Notes: a model not told the origin generated them from the sequence alone. 64,000 nt of DNA from Microbacterium maritypicum (GCF_008868125.1 NZ_WAAQ01000002.1:744001-808000); one strand, 5' to 3'; positions 52,797 through 62,704 are shown, counted from the first letter of the stretch. Numbers and translations: made by a program.

Positions 52797-55700
52797 TTGT
52801 TGACCGCCGAACAGGCCCACGAAGAACTGCAGAAGAAGTGCTCCTGTGATCACAACGGTCGACGCCCGATCCGCGCGAGCGGCATGGTGGCACCACGTCT
52901 CGCTCGACGCATCGCGGAGAATCTGAACGATCGGTCGGGAGACTTCGACGCCGTCGTCCGTGAGGAGCTCAAGCAGCAAGCGGCGGCACTCGCCACCGAA
53001 CTCGATCAACTCTCCGACGGGAAGCTCCGTAAGGTCCTCGTCGCGCTGTGCCCTCCGCTCGGAACCGAGCTGGCCGCCTGGTGGGAGCGGGCGAGGTCCG
53101 AGCGCTCCGCCGACACGCTGTCGTCGAGGTGGGTGACGCTCGACACGCTGCTGAGGCACGTCAACCACTACCCGCATCCGGTCGAGTGGCAGGCGACCTG
53201 GCTGCTGTACTTCGGGGAGTACACGCCGCTGGGCGAGGTCTTCGCCTCGGTGCTCGACGCCGGGAATCCCGAGGTGCGACGCATCCTCATCGACAGCCTC
53301 GAAGGCACGCATCCGGTCGGCGGCCCGTCACGGGAGGGTTATCGGGCGCTGCTGGCGGCGAATGACCCGGCGGCGTGGGAGTTCGTCGGCAGGCAGCTGC
53401 TGGAGGCCGGGCGGGCCGAGGGGCTGCGTCAGACGATCCTCGAAGCGGCGCCCGCCGGTCACCCCGATGCGTTCGCGTTTCTGCTCGAGCTCATCGTCGA
53501 GAACGACCTCGTGCGGTTCTCCAGCACGATCCATGCGCTCTCAGGGTGGACGCGGGAGACGCTCGACACCCGGCGATCCGCTCAGGCTGCCGAAGCCCTC
53601 GCGACGCTCGCGACGGTCACGCGAACCCCTCCCTCGACCGAGCAGCTGCGTACCGGTTCGCGAACCGAGGCATTCCTCGGCCTGTGGGCGCTCGCATTCC
53701 GCGACATCGAGGCGACCATCGCCGCAGCCTCCGTGCTCCTGGCCGAACCCGATGCGGGGAAGCGCCTCGCCGCGGCGCGGATCCTCGTCATGCTCGCTCG
53801 CCCCGCCGCCGCCGATGTTCTCGTGACGGCCTTCGCGGATGGAGATCTCGCGGTGCTGCGCACCGCGCTGGGGGCCTGGTGGGTCGACGGTGGCTTCGTG
53901 CGCGGGCCGGCTCCGCTCTCGGAGGGAGCCCTCTCCGTGCTGCGAGAGCGCGTGCACCAGGTAGGGGTTTCGCAGAACATCGACACGGGAATCCTGGCTT
54001 CTCGCATCGAGGCTCTGAAGCGGTCGGACCTCGTCGACCTCCTCACGGCGGCTTCCGGCCCCGATGAGATCGACCTCACGATCGCCTCGGCGGACGCGCG
54101 CCGCTACGCGGTGGCGAAGTTCGCCAAAGACCCCACCAAGTACCGTGCGGAGCTCTTCACCCTTGCGCTGGACGTCTCCTGGCATGTGCGCACCTCGGCA
54201 CGCGTCGCCCTCGAGATCGATGAGATCACCGGTGAGGAGGCGCTGCTGCTCGAGAAGGCTCTGACGCGCAAGACCGACGACATCCGCAAGACGGCGCTCC
54301 AGCTTCTCCAGAAGCAGGGTCCCGACGCTGTCGAGGCGACGCTGGCGCGCCTGCGCGCCGGGAAGCCCGAGCAGCGGCGCGCGGCCGATGAGCTGGCGCA
54401 GCTCGCGGGGCTCACGGAGAGCGGGGCTGGAACCGCGCAGGCGGCATCGACGTCACCGAGGGACCCAGCTGCGCAGGACGAGCCCACCGGCGCGCTCCGC
54501 TCCGACGCGACGACGACCCCCACGGGCACTGCACAGCTGCCCGCTCTTCTCCACTACGGTGTCGAAGATCGCACGCCGGCCGTGCGGCCGATCGCGCCCC
54601 CGACATCACGATGGGCGATCTACCACCCAGGGGCGCGACGCATCTGGCAGTCGCTGGGCGCCTGGCTCGACGAGCACGCAAGTGTCGAGGTGCACACTCC
54701 CGGCGGCGTCGAACTCCTCTCCAACGTCAAGGGCGTCGCGCGCAACGAGGACGGTTCAATGCCGCTCGAGGCTCTCGTGGAACCGTGGTGGGAGCGCATC
54801 AGCGCGGACCTGGTGGACGGCGGGGTCGAGCTCGACCTTCTGCGGCTGCTCTCAGCGGGCACCTATCCACTGGCGAGACAGGTCATCGGTGATCTCGGGG
54901 AGGAGGTCAACCCGTCGACTCGATCGCTCCGCCTCTCGTTGATCGAGCATCTGGCTCGTCGAGAGCGGAGGTCGACGTGGGTGGATCCTGTGCTCGACCT
55001 GATCGATCTGGAGGCCTCCCAGCTGCCGGTCGAGGAGCTGATCGGACCGCGGAACGTGCAGATCCTATCGAATCGTCATGCCGGGGTCGATCCCCGCGAG
55101 AGCGCCGGCGCGACCAGGTCGGCGCTCGGCTCCTTGGATCCTGCCGCGCTCGATGACGGGCAGCTCGACCGGCTGTGGCGGACGCTCCGCTTCATCGACG
55201 AACCGGAGGGCGTCGTCGATCAGTGGAGCGGAGAGCGGATCGAGCTCTCTCCGCTATCTCGCTGGCATCCGGCCAAGGTCGTCGTCGACCAGCCTTTCCG
55301 GTTCCGGCCGCCGCTGAGATTCGTGATCGAGGCGTTCGAGCGCGGCATCGCCAGCCGCGCCGATCTCATCGACCACGTCGTCACGCATCCGTCGCTGAAC
55401 TGCGAGCTCAATGTCATCGAACCCAATCCGCTGGCGCTGTTCAGTCGGATCACCTCGGCGAGCCCGCAGGTGCAGAGACTGGTCGAACAGGTGCAGCGTG
55501 CAGTGGTCGACCTCGAACTGCCACGTGGCGAGTTCCCGACGCCGAACTCGGTCATGGCGATGGCCCTGCAGCGGGCGACCGGCGCCGAGAGCCTGGTCGC
55601 GGTACTGCAGGCGCTCGGGCGTCGTCCCTTCGTGCGCCGCTATCTGTACGTCTCGGATCGCGACGGTGTCTTGTCCCACCTGGTGCGGATTCACACTCCC

Positions 55701-57599
55701 GGGGCGGACGAGACCGTCGAATCGGTGGGCCGAGCTTTTGCCGGCTCGAAGATCCCGGAGAGCCGCATCGTCGAGACCGCGATGTACGCCCCGCAGTGGG
55801 CGGAGCTGTTCGAGCAGCACCTCGGGTGGCCGGGGTTCGCCTCAGCGGTCTGGTGGGTCCATGCGCACACCCCTGCGGACTTTTATGAGATCAAGGGGTG
55901 GGTCCGTACGGAGAGAGCGAGCGAGATCCACCGGCGCACACCGGTGACCGACGAGGACCGCGAGGTCGGCAGTGCCGACGTCCAGTGGTTCGCGCGGATG
56001 CACGCAGAGCTGGGCGACGACCGTCTCGACCGCGTGCTCAAGGCGGCGAAATATGCCTCGACCGCCGGGCAGCAGAAGCAAGCGGAGCTGTTCGCGAACG
56101 TGCTGCGAGGCAGGACCGGCGAAGACGAGCTGCTCACTCGCATGCACGAAAAGCGTCACCAGGACGCCGTCCGCGCGTATGGTCTACTGCCGCTGTCGGG
56201 CGATTCGGATGAAGTCCTGCGCCGCTACGAGGTGCTGCGCGGTTTCGTCCGCTCGGGGAAGACGTCAGGACCGCAGCGTCGTGCGACCGAGACGGCCGCC
56301 GTGCACACCGCGCTGGAGAACCTCGCGCGGGCGGCCGGATACCGTGACCCGCAACGTCTGACGTGGGCGATGGAGGCGAGGACCGCCGCAGACCTCGGCC
56401 GCGGTGCCGTCACTGCCGTCGACGGCGACGTGACGGTGAGCCTGAGCATCGACGATCTGGGCATGCCGGTCATCGAGGTCGACCGCGCCGGGAAGCCGCT
56501 CGCCGCGGTGCCTGCCAAGAGCCGCAAGGTGGAAGGCATCACCGCTCTGACTGTCCGCGCTCGCGAACTCAAGAAGCAGGCGCAGCGGATGCGCGAGTCG
56601 CTCGAGGCCGCCTGCGTCGTCGGCGACGTGATCGACGCCGAAGAGCTTTCCCTTCTGCAGTCGCACCCCATTCTGGGACGGATGCTTCCCGAGCTGGTGA
56701 TGGTCGACGGCGAGGGCCGAGCCGGATTCCTCAGCGCCGGGGGAGACGAGCTCATCCTGGCCGATGAGTCGGTGATCCGTGCGGTCGGTGGTCTGCGCAT
56801 CGCTCACCCGCTCGATCTGCTGACGAGCGGCGATTGGCCCGACCTGCAGCACGCGGTCATGACACGCGGTCGGCCGCAGCCGTTCAAGCAGCTCTTCCGC
56901 GAGCTGTACGTGCTCAATGAGAACGAGCAGGCAGAGCAGGGGATCTCCTCGCGGAGGTATGTGGGCCACCAGCTCGACTCTCGCCGCGCTGCCGGACTCT
57001 TCGCTGCCCGCGGCTGGGTGCGCGATCACGGGCTCGGCTACGAGCGCACATTCCACAACGAACGGATCATCGCGTTCTGCAACACCTCTGGTGGTTGGGG
57101 GACTCCGGGCGAGGTCGAGGAGGCCGTGACCGACGACGTCCGGTTCGGGAATGTCGGTTCGCGTCTCGCGATCCCGCTGTCGGAGGTCCCACCGCGGGTG
57201 TTCTCCGAGACGATGCGAGACCTCGATCTCGTGGTGTCGGTCGCGCATGTGAGCGGTGTCGACCCGCAGAGCTCGGAGTCGACCATCGAGCTGAGAGCGC
57301 GCATCGTCGATGAGACGTGCCGGCTCCTCGGAATGCGCAACGTCGAGGCCGACGGGCATCACGTGCGCATCAAGGGAGCGCTGGGCACCTACTCGGTGCA
57401 CCTCGGATCGGGCATCGTGCATCGCATCCCGGGGGACACGCTGTTCATCATCCCGGTGAGCGCGCAACACCGCGGGCGCGTCTTCCTCCCATTCGTCGAC
57501 GACGATCCGCGTACGGCGGAGATCGTTTCGAAGGTCGTGATGCTGTCCGCCGACGACAAGATCAAGGACCCGACGATCCTGCGTCAGCTGGTGCGCTGA
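52797..57599 (+). CDS. Giant HEAT-repeat protein of the DUF4132 group
   Basis: 1600 residues. Residues about 60-560 are helical, HEAT-like repeats (for example AGKRLAAARILVMLARPAAADVL; SWHVRTSARVALEIDEI). A low-complexity Ala/Thr/Pro stretch follows near 560-600. The C-terminal 600 residues resemble the DUF4132 / DUF7737 region, including RELYVLNENEQ, RAAGLFAARGWV and a final VHLGSGIVHRIPGD and DDKIKDPTILRQL. A CSCDH motif lies near the N-terminus. Start is a TTG at 52797 (or the next codon, also TTG) behind AGGGA. E. coli relatives (YehI/MolR) lie beside MoxR-ATPase and VWA genes, which are absent here. Function unknown. Confidence 0.85.
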   Translation: MLTAEQAHEELQKKCSCDHNGRRPIRASGMVAPRLARRIAENLNDRSGDFDAVVREELKQQAAALATELDQLSDGKLRKVLVALCPPLGTELAAWWERARSERSADTLSSRWVTLDTLLRHVNHYPHPVEWQATWLLYFGEYTPLGEVFASVLDAGNPEVRRILIDSLEGTHPVGGPSREGYRALLAANDPAAWEFVGRQLLEAGRAEGLRQTILEAAPAGHPDAFAFLLELIVENDLVRFSSTIHALSGWTRETLDTRRSAQAAEALATLATVTRTPPSTEQLRTGSRTEAFLGLWALAFRDIEATIAAASVLLAEPDAGKRLAAARILVMLARPAAADVLVTAFADGDLAVLRTALGAWWVDGGFVRGPAPLSEGALSVLRERVHQVGVSQNIDTGILASRIEALKRSDLVDLLTAASGPDEIDLTIASADARRYAVAKFAKDPTKYRAELFTLALDVSWHVRTSARVALEIDEITGEEALLLEKALTRKTDDIRKTALQLLQKQGPDAVEATLARLRAGKPEQRRAADELAQLAGLTESGAGTAQAASTSPRDPAAQDEPTGALRSDATTTPTGTAQLPALLHYGVEDRTPAVRPIAPPTSRWAIYHPGARRIWQSLGAWLDEHASVEVHTPGGVELLSNVKGVARNEDGSMPLEALVEPWWERISADLVDGGVELDLLRLLSAGTYPLARQVIGDLGEEVNPSTRSLRLSLIEHLARRERRSTWVDPVLDLIDLEASQLPVEELIGPRNVQILSNRHAGVDPRESAGATRSALGSLDPAALDDGQLDRLWRTLRFIDEPEGVVDQWSGERIELSPLSRWHPAKVVVDQPFRFRPPLRFVIEAFERGIASRADLIDHVVTHPSLNCELNVIEPNPLALFSRITSASPQVQRLVEQVQRAVVDLELPRGEFPTPNSVMAMALQRATGAESLVAVLQALGRRPFVRRYLYVSDRDGVLSHLVRIHTPGADETVESVGRAFAGSKIPESRIVETAMYAPQWAELFEQHLGWPGFASAVWWVHAHTPADFYEIKGWVRTERASEIHRRTPVTDEDREVGSADVQWFARMHAELGDDRLDRVLKAAKYASTAGQQKQAELFANVLRGRTGEDELLTRMHEKRHQDAVRAYGLLPLSGDSDEVLRRYEVLRGFVRSGKTSGPQRRATETAAVHTALENLARAAGYRDPQRLTWAMEARTAADLGRGAVTAVDGDVTVSLSIDDLGMPVIEVDRAGKPLAAVPAKSRKVEGITALTVRARELKKQAQRMRESLEAACVVGDVIDAEELSLLQSHPILGRMLPELVMVDGEGRAGFLSAGGDELILADESVIRAVGGLRIAHPLDLLTSGDWPDLQHAVMTRGRPQPFKQLFRELYVLNENEQAEQGISSRRYVGHQLDSRRAAGLFAARGWVRDHGLGYERTFHNERIIAFCNTSGGWGTPGEVEEAVTDDVRFGNVGSRLAIPLSEVPPRVFSETMRDLDLVVSVAHVSGVDPQSSESTIELRARIVDETCRLLGMRNVEADGHHVRIKGALGTYSVHLGSGIVHRIPGDTLFIIPVSAQHRGRVFLPFVDDDPRTAEIVSKVVMLSADDKIKDPTILRQLVR

Positions 57600-57608
57600 C
57601 CGGCGCGC

Positions 57609-58379
57609 TCAGCGCCCGTGGAAGACAGGCGTGCGCTTCTCCTGGAAGGCCGCGAACCCTTCGCGGTAGTCATCGGTGTCGCACAGTGCGGCCTGTGCGG
57701 CGTTCTCGATGCCGACCGCGTCCCACAGCGCGAGCCGCTCGTCGCGGATACGGGCGATGAGCTCCTTGCTCGCGAGGAACGCCGCCGTCGCGCCGCGGGC
57801 AGCGGTGGCTGCGGCATCGGTCGTCGCCTGCACGACCTCGTCATCGGGGAAGACGCGCGAGAACAGGCCGGAGGCCACGGCCTCGGCGCCGCTCATGAGG
57901 CGCCCCGTGTAGATCAGGTCGAGTGTCTTGTGCGCCCCCAGCCGGTCGAGGAACAGGGAGTGTCCACCTGAGTCGAGGGTCGCGCCGAGTGCGGCGAACG
58001 GGGACCCGATCTTGGCCGACTCCGCGACGTACACGACGTCCGTCGCGATGAGCAGCCCGAGTCCGACCCCGAGGCAGGCGCCGTGCGCGACGGCGAACGT
58101 CGGTGCGGGGAAGCGCGCCATGCGCTGCAGCAGCGGGGTGACGAGGCCGCCGAGATAGCCGAGCACATCGTCGCCCCGAGGGTCGACCCCCGAGATGTCC
58201 CGCCCGGCGCAGAACGCGCGCCCTTCGCCGCGGAGCACGAGGGCGCGCACACCGGCGCTCTCCGCGGCCTCGTAGGCGGCATCCAGATCCGCCAGGGCCC
58301 TCTCGTCGAGCGCGTTCAGCTTCGACGGTGCGTTCAGGACGATCGTCGCGACGTCGTCGGCGATGGCGAGGTCGATCAT
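57609..58379 (-). CDS. Enoyl-CoA hydratase/isomerase of the paa operon
   Basis: 256-residue crotonase-fold enzyme with the oxyanion loops LRGEGRAFCAGRDIS and FAVAHGACLGVGLGLLIATD. It lies 13 bases after paaE on the same strand, so it belongs to the phenylacetate route. It may be the ring-opening isomerase PaaG or hydratase PaaF; the usual catalytic Glu pair is not clear (GSPFAALGATLDSG), which fits an isomerase-like PaaG better. The assignment between the two is tentative. Confidence 0.78.
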   Translation of the reverse strand: MIDLAIADDVATIVLNAPSKLNALDERALADLDAAYEAAESAGVRALVLRGEGRAFCAGRDISGVDPRGDDVLGYLGGLVTPLLQRMARFPAPTFAVAHGACLGVGLGLLIATDVVYVAESAKIGSPFAALGATLDSGGHSLFLDRLGAHKTLDLIYTGRLMSGAEAVASGLFSRVFPDDEVVQATTDAAATAARGATAAFLASKELIARIRDERLALWDAVGIENAAQAALCDTDDYREGFAAFQEKRTPVFHGR

Positions 58380-58392
58380 GGGGGCCTCCGGG

Positions 58393-59556
58393 TCAGACGT
58401 CGTAGTCCACGACCACGCGGTCGCTGGTCGGATGGGACTGGCAGGTGAGCACGAATCCGCGCTCGAGCTCGTCGGGCTCCAGGGCGTAGTTCTCGGTCAT
58501 GGTCACGCTGCCCTCGATCACGCGGGCACGGCAGGTGCCGCAGACACCGCCCGCACACGCGAACGGCGCATCGGGCCGCACGCGCAGTGCCGCGTTGAGC
58601 ACCGACTCGTGCGCGTCGACCGGGCTCTCCACGGTCGAGGAGACGCCGTCGAGCGTGACCTCGATGCGCACGGTCTTCTCGCCGGCGCGCACCTGCACGG
58701 GTCGGGCCGCGCGAGCCGGTTCGTCGCCGGTGGTGAACAGTTCGAAGCGGATGTGCGAGCGCTCGACCCCGACGTCGGCCAGCACCTCGCGGCAGAGGTC
58801 GACCAGGGCGAGCGGTCCGCACAGGAACCACTCGTCGACGCTCGACGGCGGGATCAGCGTGCCGAGGATCGTGCGCAGCTTCTCCTCGTCGATCCGCCCG
58901 GAGAGCACCGGAGCCGCCCGCTGCTCGCGGGAGAGCACATGGTGCAGCACGAGTCGGGTCGGGTAGCGGTCCTTGAGGTCGGCGAGGTCTTCGAGGAACA
59001 TCACGTCGAGCGTGGCCCTGTTCGTGTACAGCAGTGTGAACCGCGACGTCTCGGACCGCGTCAGCACCGTGTGGGCGAGCGCCATCAGCGGCGTGATGCC
59101 GGAGCCGGCGGCGATGCCCACCACGTGGCGGTCGTCGAGGTCGTCGAGCGCCGAGGTGAACGTGCCCTGCGGGCTCATCACGTCGATCTCGAATCCGGCG
59201 TGCAGGCCGGTCTGCGCCCAGGTCGAGAAGAGTCCGCCCTCGTCGCGCTTCACGGCGACGCTCAACCGGGTGTCCTGTCCGTCGTCGCGGTGCTCCGGCG
59301 CACGGCACAGCGAGTAGGAGCGCCGCACCTCGACGCCGTCGAGGGTGGTGCGCAGCGCGACGTACTGGCCGGGAAGATGGTCGTACTCGTCGGCGAGTGC
59401 GGCGGGCACGGTGAACGTCACCTCGACCGCGTCGTCGGTGAGTGGGCGCACGTCTTCGACGGTGAGGGTGTGGAAGCGGGCGCGCGTGCGCGGAGCGGCC
59501 GCGCGCGGCGTCGTCGCACGCGGGAGGGAAACCGGCGCGGAGGTGAAGAGCGACAT
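58393..59556 (-). CDS. paaE: PaaE: reductase of phenylacetyl-CoA 1,2-epoxidase
   Basis: 387 residues passing electrons from NADPH to the diiron epoxidase. The first two-thirds is a ferredoxin-reductase module (FAD motif RRSYSLCRAPE; GIAAGSGITPLMALAHTVL for NADP). The last 90 residues are a plant-type 2Fe-2S domain with CAGGVCGTC and a final Cys in FVLTCQSHP. It starts one base after paaD ends. Confidence 0.93.
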   Translation of the reverse strand: MSLFTSAPVSLPRATTPRAAAPRTRARFHTLTVEDVRPLTDDAVEVTFTVPAALADEYDHLPGQYVALRTTLDGVEVRRSYSLCRAPEHRDDGQDTRLSVAVKRDEGGLFSTWAQTGLHAGFEIDVMSPQGTFTSALDDLDDRHVVGIAAGSGITPLMALAHTVLTRSETSRFTLLYTNRATLDVMFLEDLADLKDRYPTRLVLHHVLSREQRAAPVLSGRIDEEKLRTILGTLIPPSSVDEWFLCGPLALVDLCREVLADVGVERSHIRFELFTTGDEPARAARPVQVRAGEKTVRIEVTLDGVSSTVESPVDAHESVLNAALRVRPDAPFACAGGVCGTCRARVIEGSVTMTENYALEPDELERGFVLTCQSHPTSDRVVVDYDV

Positions 59557-59557
59557 G

Positions 59558-60052
59558 TCAGTGCACCTTGAAGTGATCGAAGGGCTCGAGGCAGGCGCGG
59601 CACTCGAACAGCGCCTTGCACGAGGTCGAGCCGAAGTGGGAGACCTCGTGGGTGTCGAGCGACCCGCAACGAGGGCAGCGCACGCTCAGCGAGAGGCGGA
59701 TGGGGCCGGTCGAGACGGCAGCCCGGCCGGAGGGCGGCGCGATGCCGTAGGCCGCGAGCTTGGTCTTGCCTGCCTCCGTCATCCAGTCCGTGGTCCAGGC
59801 GGGGGAGAGGACAAGGCGCACCTCGACCTCGTCGAAGCCGGCGGCGGTGAGGGCGAGGATCACGTCGTCGCGGATCGTGTCCATCGCGGGACAACCGCTG
59901 TAGGTCGGGGTGATGTCGACGTGGACGCTGGTGCCGTCGACCTCGACCGCACGGAGAACGCCGAGGTCCTCGATCGTGAGGACGGGCACCTCGGGGTCGG
60001 GGACGGAGGCGGCGATCCGCCAGGCGGCCTGCGTCGGGGTGAGGGTCACCAT
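59558..60052 (-). CDS. paaD: PaaD: assembly/maturation factor of the epoxidase
   Basis: 164 residues of the MIP18/SufT-like family, probably helping iron-sulfur or diiron assembly of the Paa epoxidase. The N-terminal part is the DUF59-like fold (VPDPEVPVLTIEDLGVLRAV; YSGCPAMDTIRDDV). The C-terminus is a four-Cys zinc ribbon (CPRCGS and CKALFECRACLEPFD). It overlaps paaC by seven bases. Confidence 0.92.
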   Translation of the reverse strand: MVTLTPTQAAWRIAASVPDPEVPVLTIEDLGVLRAVEVDGTSVHVDITPTYSGCPAMDTIRDDVILALTAAGFDEVEVRLVLSPAWTTDWMTEAGKTKLAAYGIAPPSGRAAVSTGPIRLSLSVRCPRCGSLDTHEVSHFGSTSCKALFECRACLEPFDHFKVH

Positions 60053-60909
60053 GTCGCCCCCGGATGCCGTCGGGCGAGCACCTGCATCTCGGCCAGGATG
60101 TGTCCGAGCGGCGTCGCGTGCGCGCCGTCGCGCCCACCCGCCGACGAGGACATGACGGCGGGAACCGACACGTCCGCCTCGGCGAACACGGTGTCGACCA
60201 CGCGGTCGAACGCGGGGCGCAGGCTCGAGGGCCGCGCGGCCGCATCTCCGAGCCGGTCGATCAGGTCGTCGTCGCGGAACAGCTCGTCGACGTACGGCCA
60301 GACGTCACCGATCGCCCGGATGATGCGGGTGCGGGACTCCTCGGTGCCGCCGGCGAGTCGCAGCATCCACTGCACGGCGTGATCGCGGTGGTAGTCGACC
60401 TCCTTGAGCGACTTCTCGGCGATCGCGGCGAAGGTCTCGTCGCTGCTGGCGCGCAGGGCCGAGTACAGCTCGAACATGTAGGTGGCCACCACGAACTGCC
60501 GCGCGATGGTCTGGGCGAAGTCGCCATTGGGCTGCTGCACGATCCAGGCGCAGCGGAACTCGGGCTCGTCGCGGAAGAAGGCGAGATCGTCTTCGCTGCG
60601 GCCGTCGTACGAGCCGGCATAGTGCAGGAAGGAGCGTGCGTGGCCGAGCAGGTCGAGCGCGATGTTGCCCAGGGCCACGTCCTCCTCCAGCTCGGGGGCG
60701 CGCGAGATCCAGGCGCCCAGCTGCTGGGACAGGATGAGCGCGTCATCGCCGAGGCGCAGTGCATACTCGGCGATGTCGGCCGACGCGGCGACCGCGCCGG
60801 TGCCGGAGAGCTCCTGCGAGAGGCTGATCTCGTCGACGGAGACGTCGCCGTGGATGTCGCCGTGGACGTCGGTGCCCTCGTGCGCGGTGGTCGGGTGCGG
60901 TGCGCTCAC
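60046..60909 (-). CDS. paaC: PaaC: structural subunit of phenylacetyl-CoA epoxidase
   Basis: 287 residues, ferritin-like helical fold, partner of PaaA without a full diiron site. Seen: LGDDALILSQQLGAWISRAP, NIALDLLGHARSFLHYAG and EVDYHRDHAVQWMLRLAGG. The GTG at 60909 forms a GTGA overlap with the paaB stop; an His/Asp-rich segment (EGTDVHGDIHGDVSVDE) precedes the conserved part, so a later start cannot be excluded. Confidence 0.93.
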   Translation of the reverse strand: MSAPHPTTAHEGTDVHGDIHGDVSVDEISLSQELSGTGAVAASADIAEYALRLGDDALILSQQLGAWISRAPELEEDVALGNIALDLLGHARSFLHYAGSYDGRSEDDLAFFRDEPEFRCAWIVQQPNGDFAQTIARQFVVATYMFELYSALRASSDETFAAIAEKSLKEVDYHRDHAVQWMLRLAGGTEESRTRIIRAIGDVWPYVDELFRDDDLIDRLGDAAARPSSLRPAFDRVVDTVFAEADVSVPAVMSSSAGGRDGAHATPLGHILAEMQVLARRHPGATW

Positions 60910-61211
60910 AGGTGCGGCACTCCCTCGGAGGCCGTGTAGTACACGGCGTGGCGGTAGTTCTTGCCGGCGGGGCTCTCGAAGTACGCGCCCTTGGCGTCCG
61001 GGTCGCTCGTGGTGATCGCGTCTGCCGGCGCGACCCAGATCGAGACGCCCTCGCCGCGGCGCGTGTAGAGGTCGCGGGCATTGCGGATCGCCATCTCGGC
61101 GTCCGGCGCGTGCAGCGAGCCGACGTGCACGTGGCTGAGGCCCCGGTTCGCGCGCACGAAGACCTCCCACAGGGGCCAGGGTTCGCGCTCGTCTGCTCCC
61201 GGCGTCGCCAT
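60906..61211 (-). CDS. paaB: PaaB: small subunit of phenylacetyl-CoA epoxidase
   Basis: 101-residue non-catalytic subunit needed for complex formation. It is typical throughout: WPLWEVFVRANRGLSHVHVG, ARDLYTRRGEGVSIWVAPA and the end YYTASEGVPHL. Its ATG overlaps the paaA stop codon, which marks tight coupling in the complex operon. Confidence 0.94.
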   Translation of the reverse strand: MATPGADEREPWPLWEVFVRANRGLSHVHVGSLHAPDAEMAIRNARDLYTRRGEGVSIWVAPADAITTSDPDAKGAYFESPAGKNYRHAVYYTASEGVPHL

Positions 61212-62185
61212 CACGCCACCGCCTTCGTCTTGAGGGACTGCTTGCGCGCGTACTCGGCCGCGGCCTCGCGCACCCAGGCGCCCTCTTCGTGCGCGGTGCG
61301 GCGCCGTTCGAGACGCTCGGCATTGCACGGTCCGTTGCCGCGCACCACCTCGAAGAACTCGTCCCAATCGATCTCGCCGATCACGTACTGGCCCGTCTCC
61401 TCGTCGAAGCGCAGGTCGGGGTCGGGCAGGGTCACGCCGAGGATCTCGGCCTGGGGCACGAGCATGCCGACGAACCGCTGACGCAGCTCGTCGTTCGAGA
61501 ACCGCTTGATCTTCCACTTCATCGACTGCGCCGAGTTGGGGGACTGGTCATCGGGCGGCCCGAACATCGCGAGACTCGGCCAGTACCAGCGGTTCACCGC
61601 ATCCTGGGCCATCGCGCGCTGCTCCTCGCTGCCCTGCATGAGGGTCAGCAGGATCTCGAAGCCCTGGCGCTGGTGGAACGACTCCTCTTTGCAGACCCGC
61701 ACCATGGCGCGCCCGTACGGGCCGTACGACGCCCGGCACAGCGGCACCTGGTTGCAGATCGCGGCGCCGTCGACGAGCCAGCCGATCGCGCCCATGTCCG
61801 CCCAGGTCGGGGTGGGGTAGTTGAAGATCGACGAGTACTTCGCCTTGCCGCTGATGAGCTGATCCATCATCTCGTCGCGCGTGGTGCCCAGGGTCTGCGC
61901 TGCGGAGTAGAGGTAGAGGCCGTGGCCGGCCTCGTCCTGCACCTTCGCCATCAGGATCGCCTTGCGCTTGAGGCTCGGCGCGCGCGTGATCCAGTTTCCC
62001 TCCGGCTGCATGCCGATGATCTCGGAGTGCGCGTGCTGGGAGATCTGCCGGACCAGCGTCTTGCGATACGCCTCCGGCATCCAGTCGCGCGGCTCGATGC
62101 GCTGCTCGTTGGCGATGAGCTCGTCGAAGAGACGTTCCTCATCGGAGATCTCGCCCACCAGGGACAGGTCTGCGGCACTGGTCAT
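61211..62185 (-). CDS. paaA: PaaA: catalytic diiron subunit of phenylacetyl-CoA epoxidase
   Basis: 324 residues; turns phenylacetyl-CoA into the 1,2-epoxide with O2. The diiron carboxylate and His ligands lie in [17 protein letters not shown] and [13 protein letters not shown]. It is the first gene of the run, with GAGGAG seven bases before its ATG and a 22-base palindrome further upstream. The later pathway genes (paaK, paaZ, paaH, paaJ) are not in the window. Confidence 0.95.
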   Translation of the reverse strand: MTSAADLSLVGEISDEERLFDELIANEQRIEPRDWMPEAYRKTLVRQISQHAHSEIIGMQPEGNWITRAPSLKRKAILMAKVQDEAGHGLYLYSAAQTLGTTRDEMMDQLISGKAKYSSIFNYPTPTWADMGAIGWLVDGAAICNQVPLCRASYGPYGRAMVRVCKEESFHQRQGFEILLTLMQGSEEQRAMAQDAVNRWYWPSLAMFGPPDDQSPNSAQSMKWKIKRFSNDELRQRFVGMLVPQAEILGVTLPDPDLRFDEETGQYVIGEIDWDEFFEVVRGNGPCNAERLERRRTAHEEGAWVREAAAEYARKQSLKTKAVA

Positions 62186-62213
62186 CGTCGACTCCTCGGC
62201 ATCCGGTCAACTT

Positions 62214-62235
62214 TACTGACCGATCGTTAGGTAAT
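62214..62235. promoter_or_regulatory. Palindrome upstream of paaA, candidate TetR/PaaR-type operator
   Basis: A 22-base palindrome runs from TTAC to GTAA around a central CGATCG, matching at 8 of 11 positions per half. It lies in the paaA leader region. TetR-type PaaR repressors control paa genes in many actinobacteria; the regulator itself is not in the window. Confidence 0.5.
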
Positions 62236-62272
62236 TCTGACACAGAGGACGGTCGGATTCAAGGCGCGACTC

Positions 62273-62692
62273 TCAATGCGAGCGGGAGATCAGCTCCAGG
62301 AGGGCTCGCCCGTAGGCCTCGGAGGGGTCGGGATGCTCGAATGCGAGCGCATCTCCGTCGATCTCGATGTCGACCCGGAAGGTGTCGTCGAGGCGCACCA
62401 GTGCGCGGAAGGTGCCCCGGAGCAGGTCGCGCAGCTGATCCTCCCTCGGCAGCCACACCGCATCCGCGAGCGTGACCGCGTCGAGAGCCCACTCGGTGGT
62501 CCCGTTGAACGCCAGGTCGGTGCCGCTCGGAGTCTGTCGGGCCTCGATCGTCATCTCGCTGACGGTGAAGACCTCGGCCTCCGCCTCGAGTTCCACATCG
62601 TCCGGCAGGTCGAGCTGGAAGCGATCGCCCTCCGCGGGGTGCCAGACGAGTCCGCGGTCTCGCAGGGCGACGGCGAGCTCACGTGTGATCAT
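62273..62692 (-). CDS. Unknown small soluble protein
   Basis: 139 residues, not recognised. Predicted as alternating beta strands with an acidic middle (DDVELEAEAEVF) and no membrane segment, cysteine cluster or catalytic motif. It is divergent from the recQ-like gene, with a leaderless layout (TAGCGT six bases before its ATG) on each side of the 92-base gap. Confidence 0.7.
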   Translation of the reverse strand: MITRELAVALRDRGLVWHPAEGDRFQLDLPDDVELEAEAEVFTVSEMTIEARQTPSGTDLAFNGTTEWALDAVTLADAVWLPREDQLRDLLRGTFRALVRLDDTFRVDIEIDGDALAFEHPDPSEAYGRALLELISRSH

Positions 62693-62698
62693 GTCCTC

Positions 62699-62704
62699 AC
62701 GCTA
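62699..62704 (-). promoter_or_regulatory. -10 box of leaderless mRNA for the small unknown protein
   Basis: On the minus strand TAGCGT lies exactly six bases before the ATG at 62692. Confidence 0.45.
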
